Assembly (NCBI GenBank): GCA_900618425.1
Contig: UZAN01042127.1
Span: forward strand, 21,151-41,388
DNA from: Echinostoma caproni
Lineage: Eukaryota > Platyhelminthes > Trematoda > Plagiorchiida > Echinostomatidae
Direction: 5' to 3'
Length of the DNA: 20,238 nucleotides
Positions 8,161 through 17,194 of the stretch are shown here, piece after piece. The position numbers and the translations under genes were made by a program. Numbering within the stretch: position 1 is the stretch's first letter; each line of letters begins with the position of its first letter. The notes under the pieces were generated by a model, which did not search any database, had not been told where the DNA came from, and saw only the letters and a list, made by a program, of their open reading frames with translations.

Positions 8161-8703
8161 CAAATCCTTCATTACCCACATGAAACTGGAAAAGGTCTAG
8201 TTTATAAATTAGGGTACTTAAAACTTTTTTGAAGGCGCTATACAAACAGTTAGTGAATACCATGCCATTTGTATTTCAAGTTATCTCGTTCACCTTATCC
8301 TGTACTGTTTAATCGGCCTAGAAATGTTTGGAAAACCCACATACAATGGTAAATCTTGTGAATCGAATGTGGACGACGGTTGAAAGACGCGCATGCCTCG
8401 GCCACACACTCCACAATTCCCATGACATACTGATTTGTTCGTCGTTTATCTTGCTTCTAAGCGTATGCCTTGAAAAGTCATATCTGACCAAACTTCGCTA
8501 ACACCAATGGAGCATGTGCGCCATCAACGCTTGAACCATTGCTCCAGGATTGCACCAGGATTCATGAGCTACACCTCAACTAGATGCTACAAAACACCAC
8601 TCGATCATGCTCGATCGATCTATGCGTCATTTCTTTTGACTAATAGGAGATTTGATTCAATTTCAACTGTGAAATTCGTGTAACTGGAAAATGAAAAACG
8701 ATG
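8161..8703. other. No recognisable gene
   Basis: No coding signal was recognised. TTTGATTCAATTTCAACTGTGAAATTCGTGTAACTGG (about 8651-8687) resembles the left part of the GTCGTGTATG repeat family, but it is too diverged to call as a copy. Confidence 0.35.
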
Positions 8704-8750
8704 TGATCGGCTAGTTGGTGACCGAGTGGACAGCACGCTTGCGTTCTGTT
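8704..8750 (+). mobile_element. tRNA-derived SINE-like element, copy b, truncated
   Basis: GGCTAGTTGGTGACCGAGTG, then GACAGCACGCTTGCGTTCTG, matches the A-box half of copy a (2911-2960). The B-box half is missing, replaced by unrelated AT-rich sequence after 8750. Confidence 0.55.
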
Positions 8751-10000
8751 AGTTACAAAGAAAATTATAAAACATTTTCGGTTCGACAAGTGGAATGTTT
8801 TCTTGGAACAGACTACCGCATTTCATGATTAGCACGGTCAAGGTTTGATTATTGCCGGTTTTTGTCTATAGCTTCTTGGAAAACGGTGTGCTAAAGCGGT
8901 CTTTTGTGAGCAGTGTTTATTATCCTCGACCAGTTCGTGTATCCACATCTCAACAACAGAGTTCACTATAAGTAGATATACGACACAGTAAGCATATATC
9001 GTTTTGATTTATTTTAAGGCTAGTGAATGCAAAACAATGTATCGATTGAGTTGCACTTGAGATTTTTACTCCTAGGAGTATCGCGTGTTATACAGAAACA
9101 CTGAAGCTGTACAAGATGTGTCGAATAGTTTGACGATGTGGTTAAACTTTCTCCACTCAACATGTGTAGCAGCATGCAACCTTCCACAATTTCTCATTTC
9201 TTAACCAAGATTTACAACAGGAACATTTGTAGAAATCACGTTTCTCAACATCCGTTGATTTCAGAATATTCCGATACTATTTGATCGGACTTGTCTACTG
9301 CGGTGTGACTAAAAGGTTGGTGCGTCAAGGCTAAAAGAACGGTAGGTCTTGGCTAAAGGGTTTCGGGTTTTGGTCAATGTTTGATGGGAACGTGTGCAGT
9401 AAATTTAATATCATCGCGAAAATATGAGCAGACTGGTGAACTGTTTGACCACAGATCAAAAGATTTTCATAAAAAACATGACTCAGTTTTTACAGATGAT
9501 CTGTCTCGTTCGATCTAACCCAATTTAGTCCTCACCTATACCAACCTCGTAATACCCGATTCTTTTCAGCCCCGAACGATTGTTTTTTTAATTGATACCA
9601 ATCAAAGAGGTGCTTATCCCAAGCGGCAGAGTACGATCGTTATAATTCGTGCAAGCACGTTCAAATACCTTTTCTGCATACTGCAGGTCAGAGATGAGGA
9701 AACTGTGATGCTAACTTTTTTTTGTTTTGCATTTGTGACTGGGCGCACGTTACCCGTGGGGACACCTTCCCGAAGCGTACAACGTTACTAACTTCGACCA
9801 GCCTTAGTTTGATCACTTGCTAATGTTTTTCATTGTAATTGGTAAATGGTAAATGTTCTCCCATTTATAAATAATAGTTCCTATTCATTTATTTATTTCC
9901 GTTACGTCATCCTACTGAGGTACGTCAGTTAGGTAGTATCCGATCATTTATTTTAAATTTCTGACTTTGTATGATCGAAACGTAAATAATGTGGATGGGT
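8751..10000. other. No recognisable feature
   Basis: 1.25 kb of AT-rich sequence with no open frame of note. A slight internal repetition (AAGGCTAAAAGAACGG and TTGGCTAAAGGGTTTCGG, about 9328-9366) is too weak to call. The right end may contain the 5' flank of the Merlin remnant. Confidence 0.4.
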
Positions 10001-10020
10001 GCAACGCTGGATGATGCCTG

Positions 10021-10280
10021 GAACCACGGGGAGCGTATCGTACATTACGTTCTTTGGGATATATTCATATGTGCGGTAATCACTCGGACGGCTTCATCAA
10101 TCCTGCGACGGGAATGCATAGAAATAATGTGTGCATTCTGGGGCCGTATAAAATGCAAACTGAAGAATGTAACAGGATCTGTCGGTGACATCATCTGGGA
10201 CCATCTGGATGAAGTACAATACCCTTAAATGGTTTGAATTTTCAATGCAGATTTTCCAGAAGTTATTGAAGCATATCTAA
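10021..10280 (+). pseudogene. Merlin (IS1595/ISXO2-like) DDE transposase, C-terminal fragment
   Basis: In the frame starting at 10021 the sequence reads GAYRTLRSLGYIHMCGNHSD (10030-10089), then GFINPATGMHRNNV (10090-10131). This is the conserved AY...LGY-H...NHS-x-x-F-(V/I)-(D/N)P-x-TG-x-H-(T/R)-N-x-V signature of Merlin and IS1595-type transposases. A 1-2 base frameshift near 10130 then gives CAFWGRIKCKLKNVTGSVGD (about 10128-10190), then IIWDHLDEVQYP to a stop at 10228, which is the C-terminal helix region. A further open stretch, FSMQIFQKLLKHI, runs to about 10280. The glutamate expected after N-x-V is not visible because the shift falls there. N-terminal half and terminal inverted repeats were not found. 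The frame and motif order are direct observations; the family is from recognised motifs. Confidence 0.85.
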
Positions 10281-10439
10281 CAGTTGTATCCCTGTTGAAC
10301 ATTCACTAGATGCCGTTTTATACTTATGGTTGTTATAATAAATATATAATAAATTGGTGTTCTGCTTTATAAACAATAGGACATTTGATACTGCTTACAA
10401 GTAGTCAGTATACATATCGATCATTTTGGTAGTAGGGGT

Positions 10440-10820
10440 CTCGCGGGTAACGTGCGACCGTGTCCGTTTTTGTTCATCAATGCCAATCTGCGCACAGCGT
10501 TTCGATATACGTACCCGATCAGAAATCTTCATAATTTCTCCATTGTATTAAGACCACGAATACATGCGGACGAGGGCGGCCCGGGGGTGACGTCACCCAA
10601 TCATCTCATCACTACCGCTCTATTGTGTGTTGAGTGGCAGCCCTTTGATTGGCCGCTTCCCCCTCTCCTGAAATGTCTCATTGTATATTCACTATAAGGA
10701 AGTAAAATGAAAATGAAAAAAGACAAGTGAAAGAGATTTATCACTTAAAAAGGTAACGACCTCTCTGGGATGTTATTTCACTCATCTCTGTTGTGTTGGA
10801 CAGAATAAAGTAACTGTTAT
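10440..10820 (+). repeat. LTR-like repeat with CRE, CCAAT, TATA-like and AATAAA signals
   Basis: Related to 1-150 over about 10600-10720. In order on the plus strand: a 14-bp palindrome GGGTGACGTCACCC (10585-10598) containing a full CRE; a CCAAT box at 10597-10601; an inverted CCAAT (GATTGGCC) at about 10648; CACTATAAGGAAG at about 10690; and AATAAA at about 10804. This order fits U3 then R of an LTR, or another repeat promoter. Terminal TG/CA with a duplication was not found, so the borders are approximate. The 10452-10697 open frame in this block shows no recognisable motif. Confidence 0.45.
10585..10598. promoter_or_regulatory. CRE palindrome
   Basis: GGGTGACGTCACCC is a perfect 14-bp palindrome centred on TGACGTCA, the canonical CREB/ATF site, directly abutting a CCAAT box. 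It sits in a GC-richer stretch (GGGCGGCCCGGGGG just upstream). Confidence 0.55.
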
Positions 10821-10889
10821 GTTCTCCCTGAACGTACGATCGACATGACATGCCTCCTCCTTAGACATCAACTTCACTACGGGAGAAAG

Positions 10890-11035
10890 AACACAATTGG
10901 GGAACAACAGTATTTTATGATCATGATCGGATACGTAAATATATATGGGTAAATTACGCACCAATCAGATCGCGTCCTTGACATTCCGATTGGTCGATCG
11001 GACGACAGCTATCTGATTCGTTCCATGGTCATCCA
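10890..11035 (+). repeat. Repeat shared with 17195-17355
   Basis: GCACCAATCA (about 10963-10972), TCGCGTCCTTGA, CCGATTGGTCGATCGGAC and GACAGCTATC recur in the same order and strand at 17260-17341. The upstream parts (GTATTTTATGATCATGATCGG versus GTATTGTGTGATCATGGCATAG) are also similar. Two CCAAT sites face each other about 25 bp apart. Family and borders are unknown. Confidence 0.55.
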
Positions 11036-11204
11036 GTCTGGAATCCATTCACCGTGGGTGTCCCGAGTGTGTTTGTGGTGTGACGTGGATCCGTGCGCGG
11101 TATGATGGATTCTGTGCCCTCCGGCCTAAAAGAACCACCCATTTGTAGTTTCGTCGGTGGTTGCATTTTGTTTACCGTCATGCCAACTGACCCAACTGAA
11201 CTAT

Positions 11205-12270
11205 AGAAAAAGCATCTTGTAACAGCACCAATAAGTATGTCTTCATGTTTTCCATAGATTTGGGTTTCAACCCTATCCTCTATAATGCCGAGATGGAATA
11301 TAATCTGTAGCTGGCACTTAAACTTTATATGAATCTGGTCAACAATGATGCTTATCAAGCATGATCGATTGATGTTTATGGTATTTATTTGAGGTGTAGC
11401 TCATAAATCCCAATGCGACGTGATGTGATGGGTGCAAACAATGGCTATAGCATTGATCGCGTGAGATCCCTTCGTGTTAGCGGAGTTTGATCATATATAA
11501 CTTTTTCAGAGGAGATAGGCGACCGCGCGCAGAAGCACGGTAAATGATGAACTAATCAGTATGTGACCGAGGCAGACACGCGTCTCAGCCGTTTCCCACG
11601 CGGTTCACAGGAGGTTGAGAAATGTGTGCTGTATCCTGGCCGGTGAACGAGACCAGTTGAAATGATGCTGAGGTAGTTCGAAATTCGTACAACTTGAATT
11701 GCAAATATTCTTTGAGGGCAGATTAACAAAATCCATTGTATGTTCTGAAACGATTTGGTTGGATTTGTGCACTGTCATACTCATTCCGAGCTGTTTGGTT
11801 TTCTTGTTTAATGTTTTGTGTCCATTTGTGTTTGGGCTTCACTCCTAGAAAGTCTGTTCTTTTTTATGTGAGAAAGTTCGTCGTATGCAAGGGAAATTAG
11901 GCGTGCAGCGATTGACGGACAAGCACAAGATTGGGTCGTATCAGCAGCCAAGTGGATCCGTCAACCGGAACAAAGATTTATCCCAAGAACATCCGGATCA
12001 CCAGCCCCACCCCACCCCCGATCAGAATTGTGCATTTGTTTTCTTTTTTTAGATGATAATGCACAACCCGATATGTGAATGATAAACAAACCTCTCAAAA
12101 AGCCTATAATCAATTTGAAACCCTTGCAAAAGTCTTAAAAATCAATTTCCGTATAAGAGCTCTAGACATGTATGCTTTCTGTGAATGGGCACGTTTACCC
12201 ATGAGACATTGTCGAAAACTTCACGTGAGATTCTAATTCAAATTGATTGGTCTGTGACAAAGAACTTTCA
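11205..12270. other. No confirmed gene; two overlapping open frames near 11870-12080
   Basis: Most of this stretch shows nothing. Around 11868 a pyrimidine run and AG (TCTGTTCTTTTTTATGTGAG) precede a segment in which two plus-strand frames stay open. One begins AREIRRAAIDGQAQDWVVSA and stays open to about 12079. The other begins MQGKLGVQRLTDKHK at 11884. Neither has a recognised domain or a good donor site, so an exon is possible but unproven. Confidence 0.25.
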
Positions 12271-12293
12271 TAGGGAGAATTCGTCGTGTATGG
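12271..12293 (+). repeat. Isolated core GGGAGAATTCGTCGTGTATGG
   Basis: This 20-bp core of the repeat family (12273-12293) is seen here without the 114-bp body. The downstream sequence (AAGCTTGAACC) is unrelated to other copies, so it is a truncated or chimeric copy. It lies 135 bp from a full body copy on the opposite strand. Confidence 0.5.
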
Positions 12294-12364
12294 AAGCTTG
12301 AACCAAAAAGTTAGTTAATACTGTGCAACAGTTTCAACCTGTTTGGGTTTCATTAACAATGAGC

Positions 12365-12540
12365 GAACCCATCTAACCAACTGGGAGGGATCGAACTCGG
12401 GATATCACAGCCAGCACACAAAAATGCCATCTTTGCGAGAATGCTGTGGGCATCGCACCTCGCCCATCTCAATACTAGCCTCCGGAGTTATGCCTCGGTT
12501 GGAAATTTTCACAGCCCGACCATACACGACAAATTCTCCC
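12365..12540 (-). mobile_element. Composite SINE-like repeat, minus copy (114-bp body plus tRNA-like tail)
   Basis: 12540 down to 12427 is the 114-bp body that matches 5188-5301 at 104 positions. It is followed (minus strand) by GTGCTGGCTGTGATATCCCG and a good B box, GAGTTCGATCCC (about 12385-12400), then CAGTTGGTTAGATGGGTTCGC. The A-box half present at 5350 is lacking here, so this copy has an internal deletion of about 45 bp relative to 5302-5380. The minus-strand frame 12405-12608 arises from the body and is not taken as a gene. Confidence 0.7.
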
Positions 12541-12752
12541 TTGGAAATTGAATCAAATCCTCTATTAATATCATAAAACAAAGAATTTTCTTGCATTTCG
12601 GGAGCCATTGGTTTTTTGTCTACCGAAGAAGGCGATATTATCTACTTGTTGTTTTATTTCGAAGGTTGCTGACAAACCCTAAAATAAATCGATGAGCTTA
12701 AAACTGCAAAATTCACTTTTTTTCTGTCAAACGTATCTGGTGCAAAGCCTGT

Positions 12753-12757
12753 ACCTA
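12753..12757. repeat. Target-site duplication, left, of solo LTR copy 2
   Basis: ACCTA, identical to 13187-13191 immediately after the LTR. Confidence 0.88.
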
Positions 12758-13186
12758 TGTGGTAGTTAAAATAAACACAGATAACGAATTACTGATTGTG
12801 TACCACGAATCAAGAATCAAGAGTCACGGGCGCAAGGGAACACCGGATCGCACTGGCACTTGCACAGTGGAATCTCACTTAACCGAGACTTAAGGAAAAG
12901 GCCACAGAAGTAACACTTCGTTTATTGGAAGAAATCAAGATGGTTGAATAACAAAGGAAGTTTATTGGTTACACAGATGTCCGCCAATTGTGTGCTTGTA
13001 TTCCTGACGTCATATTGCTTCTGTCTAGACCGTACTGCTTCTGATTGGTCGGCACGATTGACCTGTGATTCGTTGTCCAGAAACTGGAACGTGTAGGCTT
13101 TCTGCGGACGTCATCCGGGCGGGTTGACTCATCACAGTTGTCCAGAAACTGTAACACGTCTCTCCGTGGCTGATATTATCACCACA
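12758..13186 (-). mobile_element. Solo LTR, copy 2, with perfect 5-bp target-site duplication
   Basis: Begins TGTGGTAGTT (12758) and ends ATCACCACA (13178-13186), i.e. TG...CA, 429 bp. It is flanked by ACCTA at 12753-12757 and 13187-13191, a perfect 5-bp duplication typical of retroviral-type integrase. Polarity is minus: AATAAA complement at 12921-12926, with inverted CCAAT sites upstream in that sense (12964, 13045). It carries a CRE TGACGTCA (13005-13012), a GACGTCA half-palindrome (13107-13113) and an AP-1-like TGACTCA (13125-13131). GTTGTCCAGAAACTG occurs twice (about 13073 and 13137), an internal duplication absent from copy 1. No internal retrotransposon sequence adjoins, so it arose by LTR-LTR recombination. 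Confidence 0.92.
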
Positions 13187-13191
13187 ACCTA

Positions 13192-13990
13192 GGCTCAAAT
13201 AGACAACTTCCTATCAGTTCTCAGAATTATAAATACGAAATGTATTTATTGTCAGAAAAACACAGGTTCATACGTGACAATTCATATATTCATATGGCAT
13301 GACAAGCAGCGAAGAAACGTAATCAGCATTTCATTTTGATGACCGGGTATTGCCCACAATTCGGTCATCATAAGGACTCATTTGTTTGGGTAATTCGGTG
13401 CAGAGGGGGACGACTGTGTCGTGTATGAAAACGGATTCTGATCGCCTCCGCCCTGTGGGAAAAAAGGCGACTCCTAATCCCGTTTGATTGATGACTGCTA
13501 ATGTCGAAAACCTCTGTAGGTCGTCGTTGGTCAGCCTTCCCTTGCAGCTCACAAAATGATCCTATACGATCATCCGTCTCAAATGGCCTCTGCAGAGGAA
13601 GCCCTTCTCACTGCCTTCCCGTGGTGGAAATGTTTTCCCCTCAAAGTGAGGGGACGAAAAGCCAACATCCGAGGCTATAACCGGGTTGGTGGACCACTGG
13701 TAGTTCACCTAGGGGAGTTGACCAAAATCCCTGATTCCAAACCAACCAAGAGGAGGCGTACGAACCACACGCAACTACACCTTTTTGGATGTGTCGGTGG
13801 TTACTGGCTCGATTGGGCATCGGGGTATGTTGCACTCCTTGGACGTTTGACTCCGTCCGAAGGACGTATGATCCGATGAACTGCACACCAACCCCCAATA
13901 GATTGCGTTTTTCACACATCGCCCCGCTCCCCCGTGCGCCACGCTATGGCTAGCCGAAAGCTCCGGTTGTGAATTCCTCGGAAAAATTCA
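13192..13990. other. GC-richer block, unrecognised
   Basis: About 13370-13990 is visibly richer in G and C than its surroundings and has overlapping open frames on both strands (13331-13552 minus, 13556-13879 plus, 13641-13919 minus). No domain was recognised. The plus frame contains a basic stretch (KPTKRRR). The block sits between two solo LTRs of the same family and could be a retroelement 5' or internal remnant, or a host exon. The sequence does not decide. 13192-13370 shows nothing. Confidence 0.3.
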
Positions 13991-14367
13991 CCTGAAAAAC
14001 ATGGCCGTTTTTCGCCCACTTATAAACCATGAAACTTTCTCATTTTAACAAAGATTATTGTTCCGTGATTTATTTGGCACACAGTCTGGTGTCAGACGCA
14101 TGCTACGGATACATACATGCGACTGCGAACCAGGTATTAACCAAGTGGTTTGTTTCTACTGTTGATAGGCCTCACTATTCATCCATGACAGGTGGTACAC
14201 AGGGACTCGTTCAGATAAACGTCTGCTTGTGAGGCCAAATATACCTTGTCCCACAGGAAAGAGTGAAAAGACACAAGCAGAGCGAGAGAGAGAGACTGCA
14301 GATACAGGCAGCTTTTATCTTTGAGTTGAAAGTGAAAGAAGTGGCCTGTGGTTTCGCTACTAGAATT
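13991..14367. other. No recognisable gene
   Basis: Contains a short AG run (GAGAGAGAGAGA, about 14284-14295). The frame 14029-14232 ends near a possible donor (GACAG|GTGGTA, about 14190) but lacks a convincing acceptor, so it is left uncalled. Confidence 0.3.
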
Positions 14368-14372
14368 GCTTT
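14368..14372. repeat. Target-site duplication, left, of solo LTR copy 3
   Basis: GCTTT, identical to 14814-14818 immediately after the LTR. Confidence 0.88.
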
Positions 14373-14813
14373 TGTAGTACTTGTAGTATGCACTGATCAT
14401 GAAATAAGAATCACGGATTAGAAAGCACGGACGCCACGTAAGCCCTGGGTTACACTGGTACCACCACGACAGTATCCAACTTAACCGAGATGCGAGGAAA
14501 AGGCAACAGGAAGAACAGTTCGTTTATTGAAAGAATGCAGGGGGGTGGGTTAAATAATATGTACGAAACAAGTTCATTGGTCATCCAAGCCTATGCCAAT
14601 CACGTGGTAGTATTTCTGGCGTTGTTCAGCTTCTATCTGAGCCGCATGGTTTCTGATTGGTTGGTACACTCGGCCTATGATTTGTAGACTGGAAACTGTA
14701 ACACGTACGCGCTTTGCTGACGTCACTTAGAAATTTTGATTGATCACAGTTGTCCAAATATCGCAATGTATTATTCCGTGTCATGCATCATCTCGTTGGA
14801 TAGGATCACCACA
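14373..14813 (-). mobile_element. Solo LTR, copy 3, with perfect 5-bp target-site duplication
   Basis: Begins TGTAGTACTTG (14373) and ends ATCACCACA (14805-14813), 441 bp, flanked by GCTTT at 14368-14372 and 14814-14818. It aligns to copies 1 and 2 through AAGAATCACGG, CTTAACCGAGA, the AATAAA complement at 14523-14528, inverted CCAAT sites near 14575 and 14656, AAACTGTAACACG, CRE TGACGTCA (14718-14725) and GATCACAGTTGTCCA. Divergence from copy 2 is appreciable, so the two insertions are old or from different subfamilies. The 14490-14687 frame is accidental. Confidence 0.92.
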
Positions 14814-15148
14814 GCTTTTTCCCCGGTCATTCTCAGTATACGTGCCACCATTCATGATTTTTAACAAAAACAATCCTGATCGGTATCAAAGACATAGCAT
14901 CCATTTTTTATTACGTATCATAATACCAGTTCCATTAACCCACAGAAATATCAATCTTCGATTCGGTTAAAAGCGATCAAATTTTGAACCTCGGGATAGT
15001 TAGTTACTCACTGCTTTCAGTCAATTGATAGACCAATTCGAATTTCACAAACCAATCTGAAGGGTTCGCCGAACAAGGACGGATGGTGAAACACATTTTG
15101 TTCCATATTCTCATATGATCAATTTGTTTGAATACCCGTTCATTCCAG

Positions 15149-15333
15149 ATCCCTTCATGATAGGTTCTTTTGAACTTCCCCGGATCCTGTTTCCATGGTC
15201 TCCATCCCCCTTTAACAGAGCACAACCCGTTATCGTGGATGCAGTTGATGAACCAATTCAATCCGACACGCTGTGCTTACCTGAGTTTGGTCTATATGGT
15301 CTAGTCCTTGTAATAATCGGTCCATTGGAGCAG
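15149..15333 (+). CDS. Candidate internal exon 1 of an unrecognised plus-strand gene
   Basis: The acceptor CGTTCATTCCAG ends at 15148 and the donor GAGCAG|GTAAAG starts at 15334, giving a 185-nt exon that begins two bases before a codon start and ends in phase 0. The reading frame is open from 15061 to 15462. The peptide includes PFMIGSFELPRILFPWSPSP and a hydrophobic GLYGLVLVIIGPLEQ just before the donor. The next candidate exon (18173-18400) starts in the compatible phase 0. No domain is recognised; alternating hydrophobic residues suggest a beta-rich fold, which is inference only. An alternative acceptor, TGCTTTCAG at 15020, would run into a stop at 15058 in this frame. The minus-strand frame 15004-15261 covers the same bases and cannot be excluded, but has no comparable splice context. 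Confidence 0.3.
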
Positions 15334-15602
15334 GTAAAGTGTGAGCATGTCGGTTTAAACACCTATCGATCTACACTGATCTTTCTCAAATCACAAAATA
15401 ATTGTCCTTCTTATCAAAATTTTTTATCATTTGTGTGGATTCAATTAGTTTCATATGAATGAAAGGGTTATTTCAACTACGAATCAAATATCTCAGGTTT
15501 AATTTTTCTTTTTGAGCACACGTTTTTGTTCACTGTTTTAATGAAACTGTTTTCTCGGATTCCATCAATCTTGTGCGATTTTGCACTCCAAGGGGACGCG
15601 AA

Positions 15603-15605
<3 letters not shown>

Positions 15606-15637
<32 letters not shown>

Positions 15638-15650
15638 AAGAGAGAGAGAG
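15606..15650. repeat. (GT)n-(AG)n compound microsatellite
   Basis: An uninterrupted alternating GT tract of 31 bases (15606-15636) is followed by GAAG and an AG tract to 15650. It is the longest simple repeat in the window. Shorter GT, AG and TA runs occur at 3594, 6886, 6921, 7786, 14284 and 16292. Confidence 0.95.
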
Positions 15651-17194
15651 TAACGTCCCGGAAACCTGGATATTGTATGTTAGTCAGTAGTATACTGAGT
15701 AGTACGAAAAATCGGTTGCTATGTTTGTGACGAAATAAACGGTGGCCGAGACAACTACATTACTCCGGTTATTTGTTCCCATCATTAATCATTACCGACT
15801 GTTAATTAAAAATGACATTTAAATATAATATCTCAATCGTTGTGTATGAAAGAATTTGAATTATTTTTACTGATTTGAACTAACCATCGACTTTAAACTT
15901 TGCCACAGTTCATCCAGTCAATCATACACTCGGAAGTACTTGATTCGAGTTCTGCCTTTTGATGCATATATACGCTATTGATGCGTGCTAATAAGAACGA
16001 TCATCAATCATCTTCAATCCCACATCACTACTCACAAATAACTCTGAGGTAAACGAAAATCTTTCATGTTGTTCTCAGCCCATTTTCATTTTCCAGTGTC
16101 TGCTTATCTTCAAAAACGACTTACCTGTTGTTCAGAAAAATTTTTCTCACACAATTACTGGTTTTCAATTCCAATTGGCATGATGGGCGGGAGGATTGTG
16201 GAACTGTGTACATGGCGTCCACGATGATCTATCCACAACGATGTTGGTTATACTGCCAACATATATGCTGATTTAGAGTCGATCTTTATACATATATATA
16301 TATATATTCGTGTGTGTGATATAATGTCTAATTTGTGGATACAACTGCATTCAAGAGAAGCCATACAGTCGAAAATGAGTGAAATATTTGTTACTGGGTC
16401 TATTCAGGAGATTATCTTAGTTCCCTCACTGTTCGCTTTGGAATCTATTCATGCTTTTCTGTTGGCATATGTGTACCACAGCGTCTGAATACATCCTGCC
16501 GCTCTAAATTGAAACCGATCGATATATTCGTTGTGGCCAGCATTGGTTGGCATCATCAAAGCCATCGTTACTACCTGCGACCGGAATAAACTTAACAAGC
16601 GAATCGATTCATGAACTTGACTTGAAAAACTGATATTTTGAATTAAATCGCGAAAGAAACGCTGTAATTGGATTCACTTCCGTTCAGCGCATCTTATTGA
16701 TCAATTAACCATACGTTTTTGTTATCCCCAGGATTGCACTCGTCATCTAGTGCTTTTTCTGTGTTGAAATGAGGTAGACCTCAGTTGTGCGTGTTGTCGA
16801 GCTCGCTGACAGATGTCGATTAGGCGGGTCGGTAAGGCCTTACGATTTGCGCGAGACAGTTCAGCTAGACTGGACTCGAAAAGAATGCAGAGTGGCACAC
16901 TGTTTCGTGTGCGCAACAACTAAGTCAGAACTGGTCGTAGTTGCTCGGGTGTTGACGATATCTGAGTTACCAAAGCATATGTATATATATAAGAAACAAA
17001 AAAATGGATGGTTCGACCGTTTACTTCATCGTCAGTATCACCTTAGACCTGTGGGCCGATATTGTCGCTGTGCTTTGGATCTATCTGTTACTAGTTGCTA
17101 TATTCGCCCTGGACGTTCGATCGGAACGACCGTCCCTTGTCCAGGCCCGAACAACAGTGCGAAATAGAGGATACTAACGGATAATGACGATCTT

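Noticed and set aside
11029..11200. Possible minus-strand terminal exon after acceptor TGCTTTTTCTATAG, 50 codons from an ATG
   Set aside because: The acceptor looks good, but the peptide is unrecognised, no partner exon was found and the frame overlaps the repeat shared with 17260.
15606..15650. CRISPR-like or functional iteron array at the GT/AG tract
   Set aside because: It is a simple dinucleotide microsatellite without spacers.
16787..17167. 126-codon plus-strand frame
   Set aside because: No motif, contains a TATATATATAAG stretch and a lysine-rich simple part, and has no supporting splice or promoter signal. It could be chance.
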